Of a stretch of DNA of 64,000 nucleotides, positions 15,662-23,530 are shown piece after piece. This stretch comes from Lactococcus hircilactis (GTDB lineage: Bacteria; Bacillota; Bacilli; Lactobacillales; Streptococcaceae). The notes beneath the pieces were generated by a model. It saw nothing but the letters and a program-made list of their open reading frames with translations, had not been told where the DNA came from and made no database searches. The stretch spans positions 62,001 through 126,000 of the forward strand of contig NZ_WITJ01000008.1 in assembly GCF_009601015.1 (NCBI RefSeq). Direction: 5' to 3'. Made by a program: the position numbers and the translations under genes. Within the stretch, counting starts at the first letter, position 1. Every line of letters begins with the position of its first letter.

Positions 15662-16714
15662 ATGGAAAAGACTCACAACATCGTACTGATCACAGGCGGA
15701 ACAGGATTTATCGCTGTTCATACCATTGTCAAATGTCTTACTGCGGGCTATCTCGTGCGCACTTCTTTGCGAAATATGACGCGCCAAGATGAGGTAAAAA
15801 AGATGGTCCTTCAAGCAGGTGTTCCCGAAAACTTACTCACTCACCTCACTTTTGTCAAAGGAGATTTGACTGTCGCAAAAGATTGGGAGATTGCCTTAAA
15901 AAATGTCACGTATGTCATCCACATCGCCTCTCCCACTCCCACCACGCGTCCCAAAGATGGTCACGCAATGGTTAAAATGGCTATAGATGGAGTTTGGAAT
16001 GTTTTTTCTGCTGCAAAAAAAGCGCACGTGAAACGAATTGTGATGACCTCAGCTTCCGGCGCTGTCCTTTCAGGTCACAAAAATCATCCTGAAAAATTTA
16101 CAGAGCAGGAATGGACGAATTTAGACGGGGCTATTGATGCGTATCAGCGATCAAAAACCCGTGCCGAACAAGAAGCGTTTAAATTTGCTTTAGATAATGA
16201 CATGGAACTTGTGACCATCCTTCCAACGACAGTCATGGGACCCATCCTCGGACCAGATTTTTCACATTCTCAAATGATCATAAAAAACATTTTGGAAGGA
16301 AAATCAAAGCACTTGATCAAACTTAGTTTTGATATCGTTGATGTGCGAGATGTAGCGCAGGCCCATGTTCTTGCACTCACACAAGAAAATATTGCTGGAG
16401 AGCGTTTTTTGATTACGAGTGGCGATCATTTAAGTTTCAAGCAGGTTGCTCATCTTTTAAAAGATGAATTCAAAGCTCAAGCACCCTACATTTCCACAAA
16501 AGAAGTTCCTGATTGGATTGCCATCATGGCCAGTTGGTTTATTGTGCAACTGAGGATGCCTGTCAAACTTTTAGGACAAAATACGGCTTGTAGCAATGAA
16601 AAAGCACGAAAAATGCTTGGTTTAACTCCCTTATCTGCCAAAACAGCACTCCTTGCGACTGCACACTCAATGTTTGATCTCAATATCATTCAAAATAACC
16701 AATCAAAAGGATGA
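15662..16714 (+). CDS. NAD(P)-dependent extended SDR (dihydroflavonol-reductase-like)
   Basis: 350-residue extended short-chain dehydrogenase. The Rossmann motif GGTGFIAVH lies near residue 12, the catalytic Tyr-Lys pair is in YQRSKTRAEQEAF near 160, and the catalytic Ser is in TSASGAV near 125. The pattern ...IHIASPTPTTRPKDG and VMGPILGP resembles dihydroflavonol-4-reductase and bacterial aldehyde reductases rather than sugar epimerases. It probably reduces a carbonyl compound that also induces the divergent TetR protein. A hairpin terminator overlaps the stop. Confidence 0.85.
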   Translation: MEKTHNIVLITGGTGFIAVHTIVKCLTAGYLVRTSLRNMTRQDEVKKMVLQAGVPENLLTHLTFVKGDLTVAKDWEIALKNVTYVIHIASPTPTTRPKDGHAMVKMAIDGVWNVFSAAKKAHVKRIVMTSASGAVLSGHKNHPEKFTEQEWTNLDGAIDAYQRSKTRAEQEAFKFALDNDMELVTILPTTVMGPILGPDFSHSQMIIKNILEGKSKHLIKLSFDIVDVRDVAQAHVLALTQENIAGERFLITSGDHLSFKQVAHLLKDEFKAQAPYISTKEVPDWIAIMASWFIVQLRMPVKLLGQNTACSNEKARKMLGLTPLSAKTALLATAHSMFDLNIIQNNQSKG

Positions 16715-16729
16715 AATCGTCCTTTTTTA
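16704..16729 (+). terminator. Terminator of the SDR gene
   Basis: AAAAGGA(T) / (G)TCCTTTT hairpin overlapping the stop codon, followed by T. Confidence 0.65.
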
Positions 16730-16831
16730 AATTCTAAATTTCCTATCATAATTTTTTCTTATTTTATTTTAAATAGTTTATAATGAAAAGAGAACAGAAA
16801 TTTCACATAGTTCTTTAAGAAAGTGAACGAT

Positions 16832-17503
16832 ATGCCAGATTTAGAAGATACTTATTTACAAAAGATTGCACGTTTTGCTCATGAGATTCACTGTGAAAAT
16901 CAGGATGGACATGGTTTTGATCACATCGAACGTGTCGTCAGTTTAGCACAAAAGATTTTACTGACAGAACCTACTGCCAACAAAAAGATTGTGTTGAGTG
17001 CTGCTTATTTACATGATACTTATGATGAAAAAATCACAAAAAATCAAGCAGAACAAAAAGAAAAAGTCAGAAAATTTCTGTCAGCACTGACAGAAACTCA
17101 AACGGTTGATGAAATCCTTTTTATCATCGATCACATGAGTTTTTCATCAAATTTACACGAGAAGATTTCGCTCAATCTGAATGGACAGATTGTCCAAGAT
17201 GCTGACAGACTTGATGCGATGGGGGCTTTTGGTATTGCAAGGACTTTACAATATGGATTTAAAAAAAAACGAGAACTCTACAATCCCAAAATCAAACCGA
17301 TGACTTACGCTTCAAAAGCAGCGTATCATCAGCAAGAAAAAAACACGACAATCAATCATTTTTACGAAAAACTTTTCTTATTAAAAGGACTGCTCAACAC
17401 TGACAAAGCTAAAGCGATGGCGGTCAGTCGTGACAAGATCATGCACGATTTTGTCACTGCAATCGAACGCGAAGAAAATGAAAACAAGAGAGATGAAAAT
17501 TAA
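16832..17503 (+). CDS. HD-domain phosphohydrolase
   Basis: 223-residue metal-dependent phosphohydrolase of the HD superfamily (YedJ/YpgQ-like). The metal ligands are visible: HGFDHIERV (first His and following HD-type pair) near residue 28, AAYLHDTYDEKI near 62 with the HD pair, and QDADRLDAMGAFGIART near 125. Such proteins cleave nucleotides; the substrate is unknown. The ATG start is preceded by AAGAAAGTG; a GTG three codons earlier is possible. It is followed after 11 bp by the glycerophosphodiesterase, so the two form an operon. A palindrome copy inside encodes LSALTE. Confidence 0.82.
   Translation: MPDLEDTYLQKIARFAHEIHCENQDGHGFDHIERVVSLAQKILLTEPTANKKIVLSAAYLHDTYDEKITKNQAEQKEKVRKFLSALTETQTVDEILFIIDHMSFSSNLHEKISLNLNGQIVQDADRLDAMGAFGIARTLQYGFKKKRELYNPKIKPMTYASKAAYHQQEKNTTINHFYEKLFLLKGLLNTDKAKAMAVSRDKIMHDFVTAIEREENENKRDEN
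17079..17094. repeat. Palindrome inside the HD gene
   Basis: CTGTCAGCACTGACAG with TTT/AAA flanks, read as Leu-Ser-Ala-Leu-Thr. Confidence 0.9.
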
Positions 17504-17514
17504 GGAGAAAAGTT

Positions 17515-18366
17515 ATGATTGTAGGATGGAAAAAAATAATGAATCGGATCACACAGATAAGAGCGAAAAGAAAAGCTGTCAGCGCTGAGCGTTGGATTCA
17601 ACTTCATCACCCCACCACTCACAAGATTCAAACACTCGTTTTTGCACATCGCGGATCAAAATGCAATCGTCCTGAAAATACCTTATCCGCATTTCGCGAA
17701 GCCGTTCGTGTGGGTGCTGACGGAATTGAACTCGATGTGCATTTAACTGCCGATGAAGAACTTGTGGTCATTCACGATGAAAAAATCGATCGAACGACAA
17801 ATGCAAAAGGAGCGATCCAAAACTTGACCCTCGAACAGCTCAAACAGTACGATGCGGGCAGTTGGTTTGCTCCAGAATTCTCCACAGCACGCATTCCTAC
17901 ACTTTCAGAAGTTCTGTCATTACTGACAGCACTTGATTTTAAAGGCGTTTTAAATATTGAAATCAAAACTGATCAGTATCATTATCCTAACATCGAAAAA
18001 ATTCTGTCAGCGCTGATGACAAAAAATCATTGGGGATTTGATTATCTTTATAGCAGTTTCAATCTGGATTCACTAAAGATTTTAAGCCAACTCGAACCCC
18101 AAACAGAACTGAGTTTTCTAACAGAAAATCGCCTCAAAAAAATCAAAATCGGACTTCTTGAACCCTATATCACGAGCATTCATCCTAAAAAAACCTATGC
18201 CTTCAAGCATCCAGTGCTTGTACGCCACTCTACAAAACCCATCCGCATTTGGACGGTCAATAGTGATAAAGAAATGCGCCTGGCATTTCAAGAAAACATT
18301 GCTGGTTTAATCACCGACTATCCTGAAAAAGCACTCCAAGTGAGAGCTGAAATGCAAAACAGTTGA
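17515..18366 (+). CDS. Glycerophosphodiester phosphodiesterase
   Basis: 283-residue enzyme of the GDPD/UgpQ family that releases glycerol-3-phosphate from deacylated phospholipids. The TIM-barrel motifs are present: FAHRGSKCNRPENTLSAF near residue 43 with the catalytic His and Glu, GIELDVHLTADEELVVIHDEKIDRTT near 72, and the C-terminal IWTVNSDKEM and GLITDYP. There is no signal peptide, so it is cytosolic. The start has AAGGAGAAA at good spacing. Three variants of the dispersed repeat lie in it: partial copies near 17576 and 18004 and the asymmetric form at 17914. Confidence 0.9.
   Translation: MIVGWKKIMNRITQIRAKRKAVSAERWIQLHHPTTHKIQTLVFAHRGSKCNRPENTLSAFREAVRVGADGIELDVHLTADEELVVIHDEKIDRTTNAKGAIQNLTLEQLKQYDAGSWFAPEFSTARIPTLSEVLSLLTALDFKGVLNIEIKTDQYHYPNIEKILSALMTKNHWGFDYLYSSFNLDSLKILSQLEPQTELSFLTENRLKKIKIGLLEPYITSIHPKKTYAFKHPVLVRHSTKPIRIWTVNSDKEMRLAFQENIAGLITDYPEKALQVRAEMQNS
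17914..17929. repeat. Asymmetric repeat variant inside the GDPD gene
   Basis: CTGTCATTACTGACAG, the reverse complement of the CTGTCAGTAATGACAG form in tilS and mfd; read here as Leu-Ser-Leu-Leu-Thr. Confidence 0.75.
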
Positions 18367-18390
18367 AACGTCCTTTTGAACGTTTTTAAT
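18363..18390 (+). terminator. Terminator of the HD-GDPD operon
   Basis: AAACGT / ACGTTT hairpin with a CCTTTTGA loop and T-rich tail. Confidence 0.55.
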
Positions 18391-18495
18391 TTTCAGAAAA
18401 ATTCAATTTTCACACGCCAAAAAACTACATTTAAACTACATTATAATACTAATTATTTCACAAACTTTACCAATTAAATGCGATTAAATCATAAA

Positions 18496-18510
18496 ATGAA
18501 AACGCAAACG
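18496..18510 (+). promoter_or_regulatory. cre-like box upstream of lplA-pdh
   Basis: ATGAAAACGCAAACG fits the CcpA consensus WTGNAANCGNWNNCW at all but the last base. It lies 7 bp before the -35 box, a position from which CcpA could activate. Confidence 0.55.
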
Positions 18511-18517
18511 AAATTTC

Positions 18518-18545
18518 TTTACATATTATTCACAAATGTTATAAT
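18518..18545 (+). promoter_or_regulatory. Promoter of lplA-pdhABC
   Basis: TTTACA (18518-18523), 16-bp spacer, TATAAT (18540-18545). The leader is about 65 nt. The remaining bases of 18367-18495 show no other feature. Confidence 0.7.
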
Positions 18546-18616
18546 AGAAATGAAAGGCTTTAAAAGGTAAAACACTTTTTACGTTTTTCTAAGCTAAAAA
18601 AGAAGGGGTTCTAATC

Positions 18617-19615
18617 GTGCAATTTATTAATTATCTTGGGCAAGATGCTTACACAAACATCGCAATGGACAGTTGGTTACTTTACAATTTAAAACCAACC
18701 GAACCTGTTTTTGCCCTCTGGCAAAACAAACGTGCTGTAATCGTGGGGCGCAACCAAAACACATTCGCTGAAATCAATCAAGATTACATCGATCATCATG
18801 ACGTTCAAGTTGTTCGCCGAGTTTCTGGTGGTGGTGCCGTTTATCATGATGAAGGAAATATCTGCTTTACGTTCTTTGTCCCTGTTGCAAGCTCTGCTAG
18901 TGTGAACTTTCATCAATTCGTAAAACCGATGTATGACGCACTTCACGCTGTCGGAATTAATGCCGAAATTACTGGTCGAAATGATCTCGAAGTTGACGGC
19001 AAAAAAGTTTCTGGAAACGCGCAGCGTTACGCTGGTGGTTTTCTCATGCACCACGGTACCCTCCTTTGGGATACCGATGTCGAAGCGATGATTCGTGCAC
19101 TTAATGTTTCAGATGAAAAATTCGTCAGCAAAGCAGCTAAATCTGTCCGCGCACGTGTTGGAAATATCAAAGATTTCGCACCCAATCTTGATTTAGATAC
19201 CTTTATTGAGCAATTAAAATATTATCTCACCGATGAAGGAAAAGACGGAGAACTTATTCTCACAAAAGAGCAGCGCTCAGGAATCAAAGATTGGCGTGAT
19301 CACCAATTTTCAACCTGGGATTGGAATTACGGTGAATCTCCTCAATTTGAATTTAGTAATCACGCTAAATTTACTGGTGGTGGGATTGATGTCCAAGTCA
19401 ATGTCGCTCACGGAAAAATAACCGAGATTAATTTCCTTGGCGATTTCCTTGGTGTCCGCGATTGGCGTGACATTAAGTCACAATTTATCGGAGTTGAATT
19501 TAGTCCTGAAGCCGTTTTTGAAGTCCTTGATAAAAATAAAGACGGTCAATATTTTGGAAGTATTGATAACCATGAACTCGCTCAAATGTTCAAAGCTGAT
19601 CCATTGAATCAATAA
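18617..19615 (+). CDS. lplA: Lipoate-protein ligase
   Basis: 332-residue ligase that attaches lipoate to E2 lysines through lipoyl-AMP. Seen: RNQNTFAEIN and VVRRVSGGGAVYHDEGNICF (lipoate-binding region, about 45-87), NDLEVDGKKVSGNAQRY with the catalytic Lys near 136, and a C-terminal LplA domain. The GTG start has AGAAGGGG 8 nt upstream. It sits first in the pdh operon and so supplies the cofactor to the two lipoyl domains of PdhC, about 3 kb downstream. Confidence 0.93.
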   Translation: MQFINYLGQDAYTNIAMDSWLLYNLKPTEPVFALWQNKRAVIVGRNQNTFAEINQDYIDHHDVQVVRRVSGGGAVYHDEGNICFTFFVPVASSASVNFHQFVKPMYDALHAVGINAEITGRNDLEVDGKKVSGNAQRYAGGFLMHHGTLLWDTDVEAMIRALNVSDEKFVSKAAKSVRARVGNIKDFAPNLDLDTFIEQLKYYLTDEGKDGELILTKEQRSGIKDWRDHQFSTWDWNYGESPQFEFSNHAKFTGGGIDVQVNVAHGKITEINFLGDFLGVRDWRDIKSQFIGVEFSPEAVFEVLDKNKDGQYFGSIDNHELAQMFKADPLNQ

Positions 19616-19688
19616 ACACACACTTTCCGATTTCACCCAAAACTAAGACACTCCTTACACATTTTCAAAAAAAGAAAGGAAATCTATT

Positions 19689-20813
19689 ATGTCAAATTCA
19701 CAACAAATCTTAGATTTCAAAGCACAATTAGAATTGCAAGATCGCGCTTTTCCCATGCTCCAAATCCTCAACGAAGAAGGAAAAATCGTTGATGAAGACG
19801 GGCTCAAACGCGCATCACTCTCAGATGATCAACTCATTGAACTCTTTAAACACATGCTTTTTGCACGTCAAGTGGACATCCGCTGTATGAAACTTGCAAA
19901 ACAAGGACGGATGGGGTTCTTTGGTCCTCACGCAGGTCAAGAAGCTTCTCAAATGGCCTCTGCTTTCGCGTTCACTGACGAAGACTGGCTTTTTCCTGGC
20001 TACCGTGATTTACCACAAATCTACTCCAAAGGCTGGCCAATCTGGAAAGGGTTGCTTTGGTCTCGTGGTCATCAACTTGGAAATGAATACACCACTGACG
20101 ACGGTAAACCTGTCAACTCATGGTTTCCACAAATCATCATCGGAGCACAATGCGTTGAAGCCGCTGGTGTCGCACTTGGACTTAAAAAACGTCAAAAAGA
20201 TGCTGTCGCTTTTGTTTACACAGGTGATGGAGGATCCTCACAAGGGGATACTTATGAAGGCATTAATTTTGCATCTGCCTATAAAGCTCCCTTAGTTGCT
20301 TTTATCCAAAATAATGGCTATGCCATTTCTACACCACGAAGTTTACAAACAGCTGCACCTCATCTGGCTGCAAAAGGATGGGCTGCAGGTGCTCCATCTA
20401 TTGTTGTCGATGGAATGGACGCAATTGCCATGTATCTTGCTTCCAAAGAAGCACGTGCTTGGGCAGTAGCAGGCAACGGTCCTGTCGTCATTGAAGCAGT
20501 CACAAACCGCCTAGAGCCCCATTCAACAGCTGGGGATGATCCTCTGCGCTATCGGACAAAAGAAGAACTCGATGCCTGGTGGAAAAAAGAACCCCTCATT
20601 AGAATGCGTAAATACTTGACAGACAAAGGCATTTGGAATGAAAAACAAGAAGAAGCCTACGTTGCCGAACTTGATGCACGCATTGATGCGGATGTTAAAA
20701 AAGCAAATGGCGTTGAAAAACAAAAGATTTCAAGTTTCATCAAAAATACGCTTGAAGTGCCAAGCCAAGTAATGACTGAACAAATTGCGCGCTTTGAGAA
20801 AGAAGGGAAATAA
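19689..20813 (+). CDS. pdhA: Pyruvate dehydrogenase E1 alpha
   Basis: 374-residue alpha subunit of the thiamine-diphosphate E1 that decarboxylates pyruvate. The ThDP motif starts at GDGGSSQGDTYEGINFA near 180 and ends at QNNGYAIS; the phospho-loop-like region EAVTNRLEPHSTAGDDP lies near 270. AAAGAAAGGAAA precedes the ATG. It is 2 bp from pdhB, so the alpha and beta subunits are coupled. Confidence 0.97.
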   Translation: MSNSQQILDFKAQLELQDRAFPMLQILNEEGKIVDEDGLKRASLSDDQLIELFKHMLFARQVDIRCMKLAKQGRMGFFGPHAGQEASQMASAFAFTDEDWLFPGYRDLPQIYSKGWPIWKGLLWSRGHQLGNEYTTDDGKPVNSWFPQIIIGAQCVEAAGVALGLKKRQKDAVAFVYTGDGGSSQGDTYEGINFASAYKAPLVAFIQNNGYAISTPRSLQTAAPHLAAKGWAAGAPSIVVDGMDAIAMYLASKEARAWAVAGNGPVVIEAVTNRLEPHSTAGDDPLRYRTKEELDAWWKKEPLIRMRKYLTDKGIWNEKQEEAYVAELDARIDADVKKANGVEKQKISSFIKNTLEVPSQVMTEQIARFEKEGK

Positions 20814-20815
20814 TA

Positions 20816-21796
20816 ATGGCTAAAAAGACTTATATTGCTGCTATTACAGAAGCGCTAGATCTGGCGCTCGAAAAAGATAAAGACACCTTAGTTTTTGGTG
20901 AAGACGTCGGTCAAAATGGTGGTGTTTTCCGTGCGACTGACGGACTTCAAGCTAAGTACGGCGAAGCACGCGTTTTCAACACTCCTCTTGCTGAGTCAGG
21001 TATTGGTGGGCTTGCAATTGGATTAGCTACACAAGGATTCAAGCCCATCATGGAAATTCAATTTGGAACATTTATTTTTGAAGCATTTGATTCCGTCGCA
21101 GGTCAGATGAGTCGGACGCGTTATCGCTTCAACGGCACACGATCCAATAACATTGTCCTACGAACTCCTTATGGTATCGGAACAAAAACGCCTGAAATGC
21201 ACGCAGATTCCATTGAAGGATTACTCTCCCAAATTCCTGGATTACGCGTTGTCATGCCATCAAATCCAGCAGATGCCAAAGGACTTTTACTTGCATCTAT
21301 TGAAAATAATGACCCTGTCATGTTTCTTGAAAATCTCCGCCTTTACCGCTCAATGAAAGGCGAAGTTCCTGAAGGATATTACATTACTCCTCTTGATCAA
21401 GCAGCGGTAGCAAAAGAAGGAACAGACGTATCTATCATCGCTTATGGTGGCACCGTTCCTCTTGCACTTAAAGCAGCTGAAACCCTTGAAAAAGAGGGAA
21501 TTCACGCAGAAGTGCTTGACTTACGAACCGTTGCTCCACTTGATGTTGAGGCTATCGGTGCAACGGTTAAAAAAACAGGGCGAGTTGTGGTCGTTCAAGA
21601 AGCACAACGCACTGCAGGAATTGCCGCCAACGTCATGGCTGAAATCGGAGAACGTTTTGTTCTTGATCTTGAAGCTCCTATCGGACGTGTTTCTGGTCCA
21701 GATTCCATTTTTCCATTTTCACAAGCTGAGAATGACTGGATGATCAAAGATTCTGATATTGTTGCAAAAGTTAAAGAGGTGGTAAATTATGACTGA
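20816..21796 (+). CDS. pdhB: Pyruvate dehydrogenase E1 beta
   Basis: 326-residue beta subunit completing the E1 alpha2-beta2 heterotetramer. Typical stretches: VFGEDVGQNGGVFRATDGL near 27, FNTPLAESGIGGLAIGLA near 58 with the ThDP-contacting Glu, and the transketolase C-terminal domain with LDLRTVAPLD near 235. GAAAGAAGGGAAA before the ATG is a clear ribosome site. The stop overlaps pdhC by 8 bp. Confidence 0.97.
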   Translation: MAKKTYIAAITEALDLALEKDKDTLVFGEDVGQNGGVFRATDGLQAKYGEARVFNTPLAESGIGGLAIGLATQGFKPIMEIQFGTFIFEAFDSVAGQMSRTRYRFNGTRSNNIVLRTPYGIGTKTPEMHADSIEGLLSQIPGLRVVMPSNPADAKGLLLASIENNDPVMFLENLRLYRSMKGEVPEGYYITPLDQAAVAKEGTDVSIIAYGGTVPLALKAAETLEKEGIHAEVLDLRTVAPLDVEAIGATVKKTGRVVVVQEAQRTAGIAANVMAEIGERFVLDLEAPIGRVSGPDSIFPFSQAENDWMIKDSDIVAKVKEVVNYD

Positions 21797-23384
21797 GATT
21801 TTTAAAATGCCCGACATCGGCGAAGGAATGGCTGAAGGAGACATCGCAAACTGGCTCGTTAAAGTCGGAGATGTTGTTAAAGAAGACGATCCTGTTGCAG
21901 AGGTTCAAAATGATAAACTCATGCAAGAAATTTTATCTCCATATTCTGGAAAAGTCACAAAACTTTTCGTCGAAGCAGGAACAACCGTTGCAGTGGGTGA
22001 ACCTTTGATTGAATATGATGGTGATGGATCAGCTCATTTAGCACAAACGCCAAACGAATCAAGCACAGCAAATTCAACACAAGAATCAGCTGAGGCTCAG
22101 ATTTTTACGATGCCTGATATTGGTGAAGGCATGCACGAGGGAGATATCGCAAACTGGCTTGTTAAAGTTGGAGATGATGTCAAAGAAGACGATCCTGTTG
22201 CAGAGGTTCAAAATGATAAACTCATGCAAGAAATTCTTTCTCCATATTCTGGAAAAATCACGAAACTTTTCGTTGAAGCAGGAACAACCGTTGAAGTTGG
22301 TGCTCCTTTGATTGAATACAATGGAAATGGGGCGGCCACAGCAAGTGCAACACCTGCCACACAAGTAGCTGCCGTACAAGTCGCAAGCCCAGCTCACACT
22401 GAAAATGGGGACACTGCTGCTGTCCAATTGACGAAAACTGGTGCTGCAGGACGTGTTCTTGCGATGCCATCTGTTCGTCACTATGCGCGTAAAGCCGGCA
22501 TTGATTTAACTCAAGTCCCTGCAACTGGACGTCATGGTCATACAACATTAGCTGATGTTAAAGCTTTTGAATCTGGTAGTGTTGCACCAATTGCCAAAGT
22601 TACTCCAGAAGTAGCTCCTGCTGCATCTGCACCTAAAGCTGATAAAGCCGTAGAAAAAGTACCCGCTGTTAAAGTAGGAGCTGGAGATCGTCGTGAAGCA
22701 ATGAATCCAACGCGTAAAGTGGTTTCAAAAGTCATGACGGCACAACACACACATATCCCACCAGTCACTAACTTTGACCAAGTTGAAGTTTCTAAACTCG
22801 TGAAACATCGTGCTGTCTTTAAAGAAATTGCTGCAAAACAAGACATCAAATTGACTTATCTTGCTTATGTTGCAAAAGCTTTAGCAACGACTGCTCATAA
22901 ATTCCCAGAGATTAACGCTTCTGTTGATTATGATAAGCAAGAAATTGTTTATCACGAACACGTCAATGTTGGAATTGCAGTGAATGCACCAACAGGACTT
23001 TACGTTCCAGTCATCCATGAAGCTGAAAATAAATCTATTCTTGAAATTGCCAAAGAAATTGCTGAATTGGCTCGTGCAACGCGTGAAGGAACGCTGAAAC
23101 CTCAACAAATGCAAGGTTCAACCATCACGATTTCAAACATTGGATCTGCTCGTGGTTCTTGGTTTACACCAATCATTAACGGTTCTGATGTCGTGATTCT
23201 AGGTCTTGGTTCAATTGTAAAAGAACCAATTGTTAATGCTGAAGGCGAAATTGTCGTCGGACAAAACATGAAATTGTCTATGACTTATGATCATCGTTTG
23301 ATTGACGGAATGTTAGGTCAAAGTTCACTTAACTACTTGAAGTCATTACTTGCTGATCCAGAATTCATGCTGATGGAAATCTAA
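21789..23384 (+). CDS. pdhC: Dihydrolipoamide acetyltransferase E2 with two lipoyl domains
   Basis: 531-residue core of the complex, which moves acetyl groups to CoA. Order: lipoyl domain 1 (about 2-77, modified Lys43 in QNDKLMQE), linker, lipoyl domain 2 (about 105-180, Lys144), Ala/Pro-rich linker, E1/E3-binding domain (about 228-264, PSVRHYARKAGIDLTQV), linker, catalytic domain (about 300-531) with TYDHRLIDG near the end carrying the catalytic His and Asp. The two lipoyl domains are almost identical even at the DNA level, with more than 50 bases unchanged around the Lys codon, which points to recent duplication or gene conversion. Confidence 0.97.
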   Translation: MTEIFKMPDIGEGMAEGDIANWLVKVGDVVKEDDPVAEVQNDKLMQEILSPYSGKVTKLFVEAGTTVAVGEPLIEYDGDGSAHLAQTPNESSTANSTQESAEAQIFTMPDIGEGMHEGDIANWLVKVGDDVKEDDPVAEVQNDKLMQEILSPYSGKITKLFVEAGTTVEVGAPLIEYNGNGAATASATPATQVAAVQVASPAHTENGDTAAVQLTKTGAAGRVLAMPSVRHYARKAGIDLTQVPATGRHGHTTLADVKAFESGSVAPIAKVTPEVAPAASAPKADKAVEKVPAVKVGAGDRREAMNPTRKVVSKVMTAQHTHIPPVTNFDQVEVSKLVKHRAVFKEIAAKQDIKLTYLAYVAKALATTAHKFPEINASVDYDKQEIVYHEHVNVGIAVNAPTGLYVPVIHEAENKSILEIAKEIAELARATREGTLKPQQMQGSTITISNIGSARGSWFTPIINGSDVVILGLGSIVKEPIVNAEGEIVVGQNMKLSMTYDHRLIDGMLGQSSLNYLKSLLADPEFMLMEI

Positions 23385-23400
23385 TACGATATAATGACTA

Positions 23401-23412
23401 GTGCTAAAGCAC
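23401..23412 (+). promoter_or_regulatory. Small hairpin after pdhC
   Basis: GTGCT-AA-AGCAC in the 146-bp pdhC-pdhD gap. No T run follows. It may protect the upstream mRNA or slow transcription. Confidence 0.3.
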
Positions 23413-23470
23413 TGATCCATTACACGCGAATCCCCAATGGGCACTCGCTAATCGTTTTATCAAGAAAACT

Positions 23471-23490
23471 AGTTTACAACGTTGTAAACT
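23471..23490. promoter_or_regulatory. 20-bp perfect palindrome before pdhD
   Basis: AGTTTACAACGTTGTAAACT is its own reverse complement and lies 40 bp before the pdhD ATG. A perfect 20-mer with no T tail looks like a protein-binding operator. No good separate promoter is seen: the TTGACA at 23494 is too close to the start. Confidence 0.6.
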
Positions 23491-23530
23491 TAAGTTGACA
23501 CTAATGTTTACAAGAAAAGAGGAATAAAAA

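Noticed and set aside
16022-16037. GCACGTGAAACG resembling a second parS
   Set aside because: Only the right half matches and it lies inside the reductase gene.
23494-23530. TTGACA before pdhD as a promoter
   Set aside because: Only 31 bp to the ATG and no -10 box at a workable distance.
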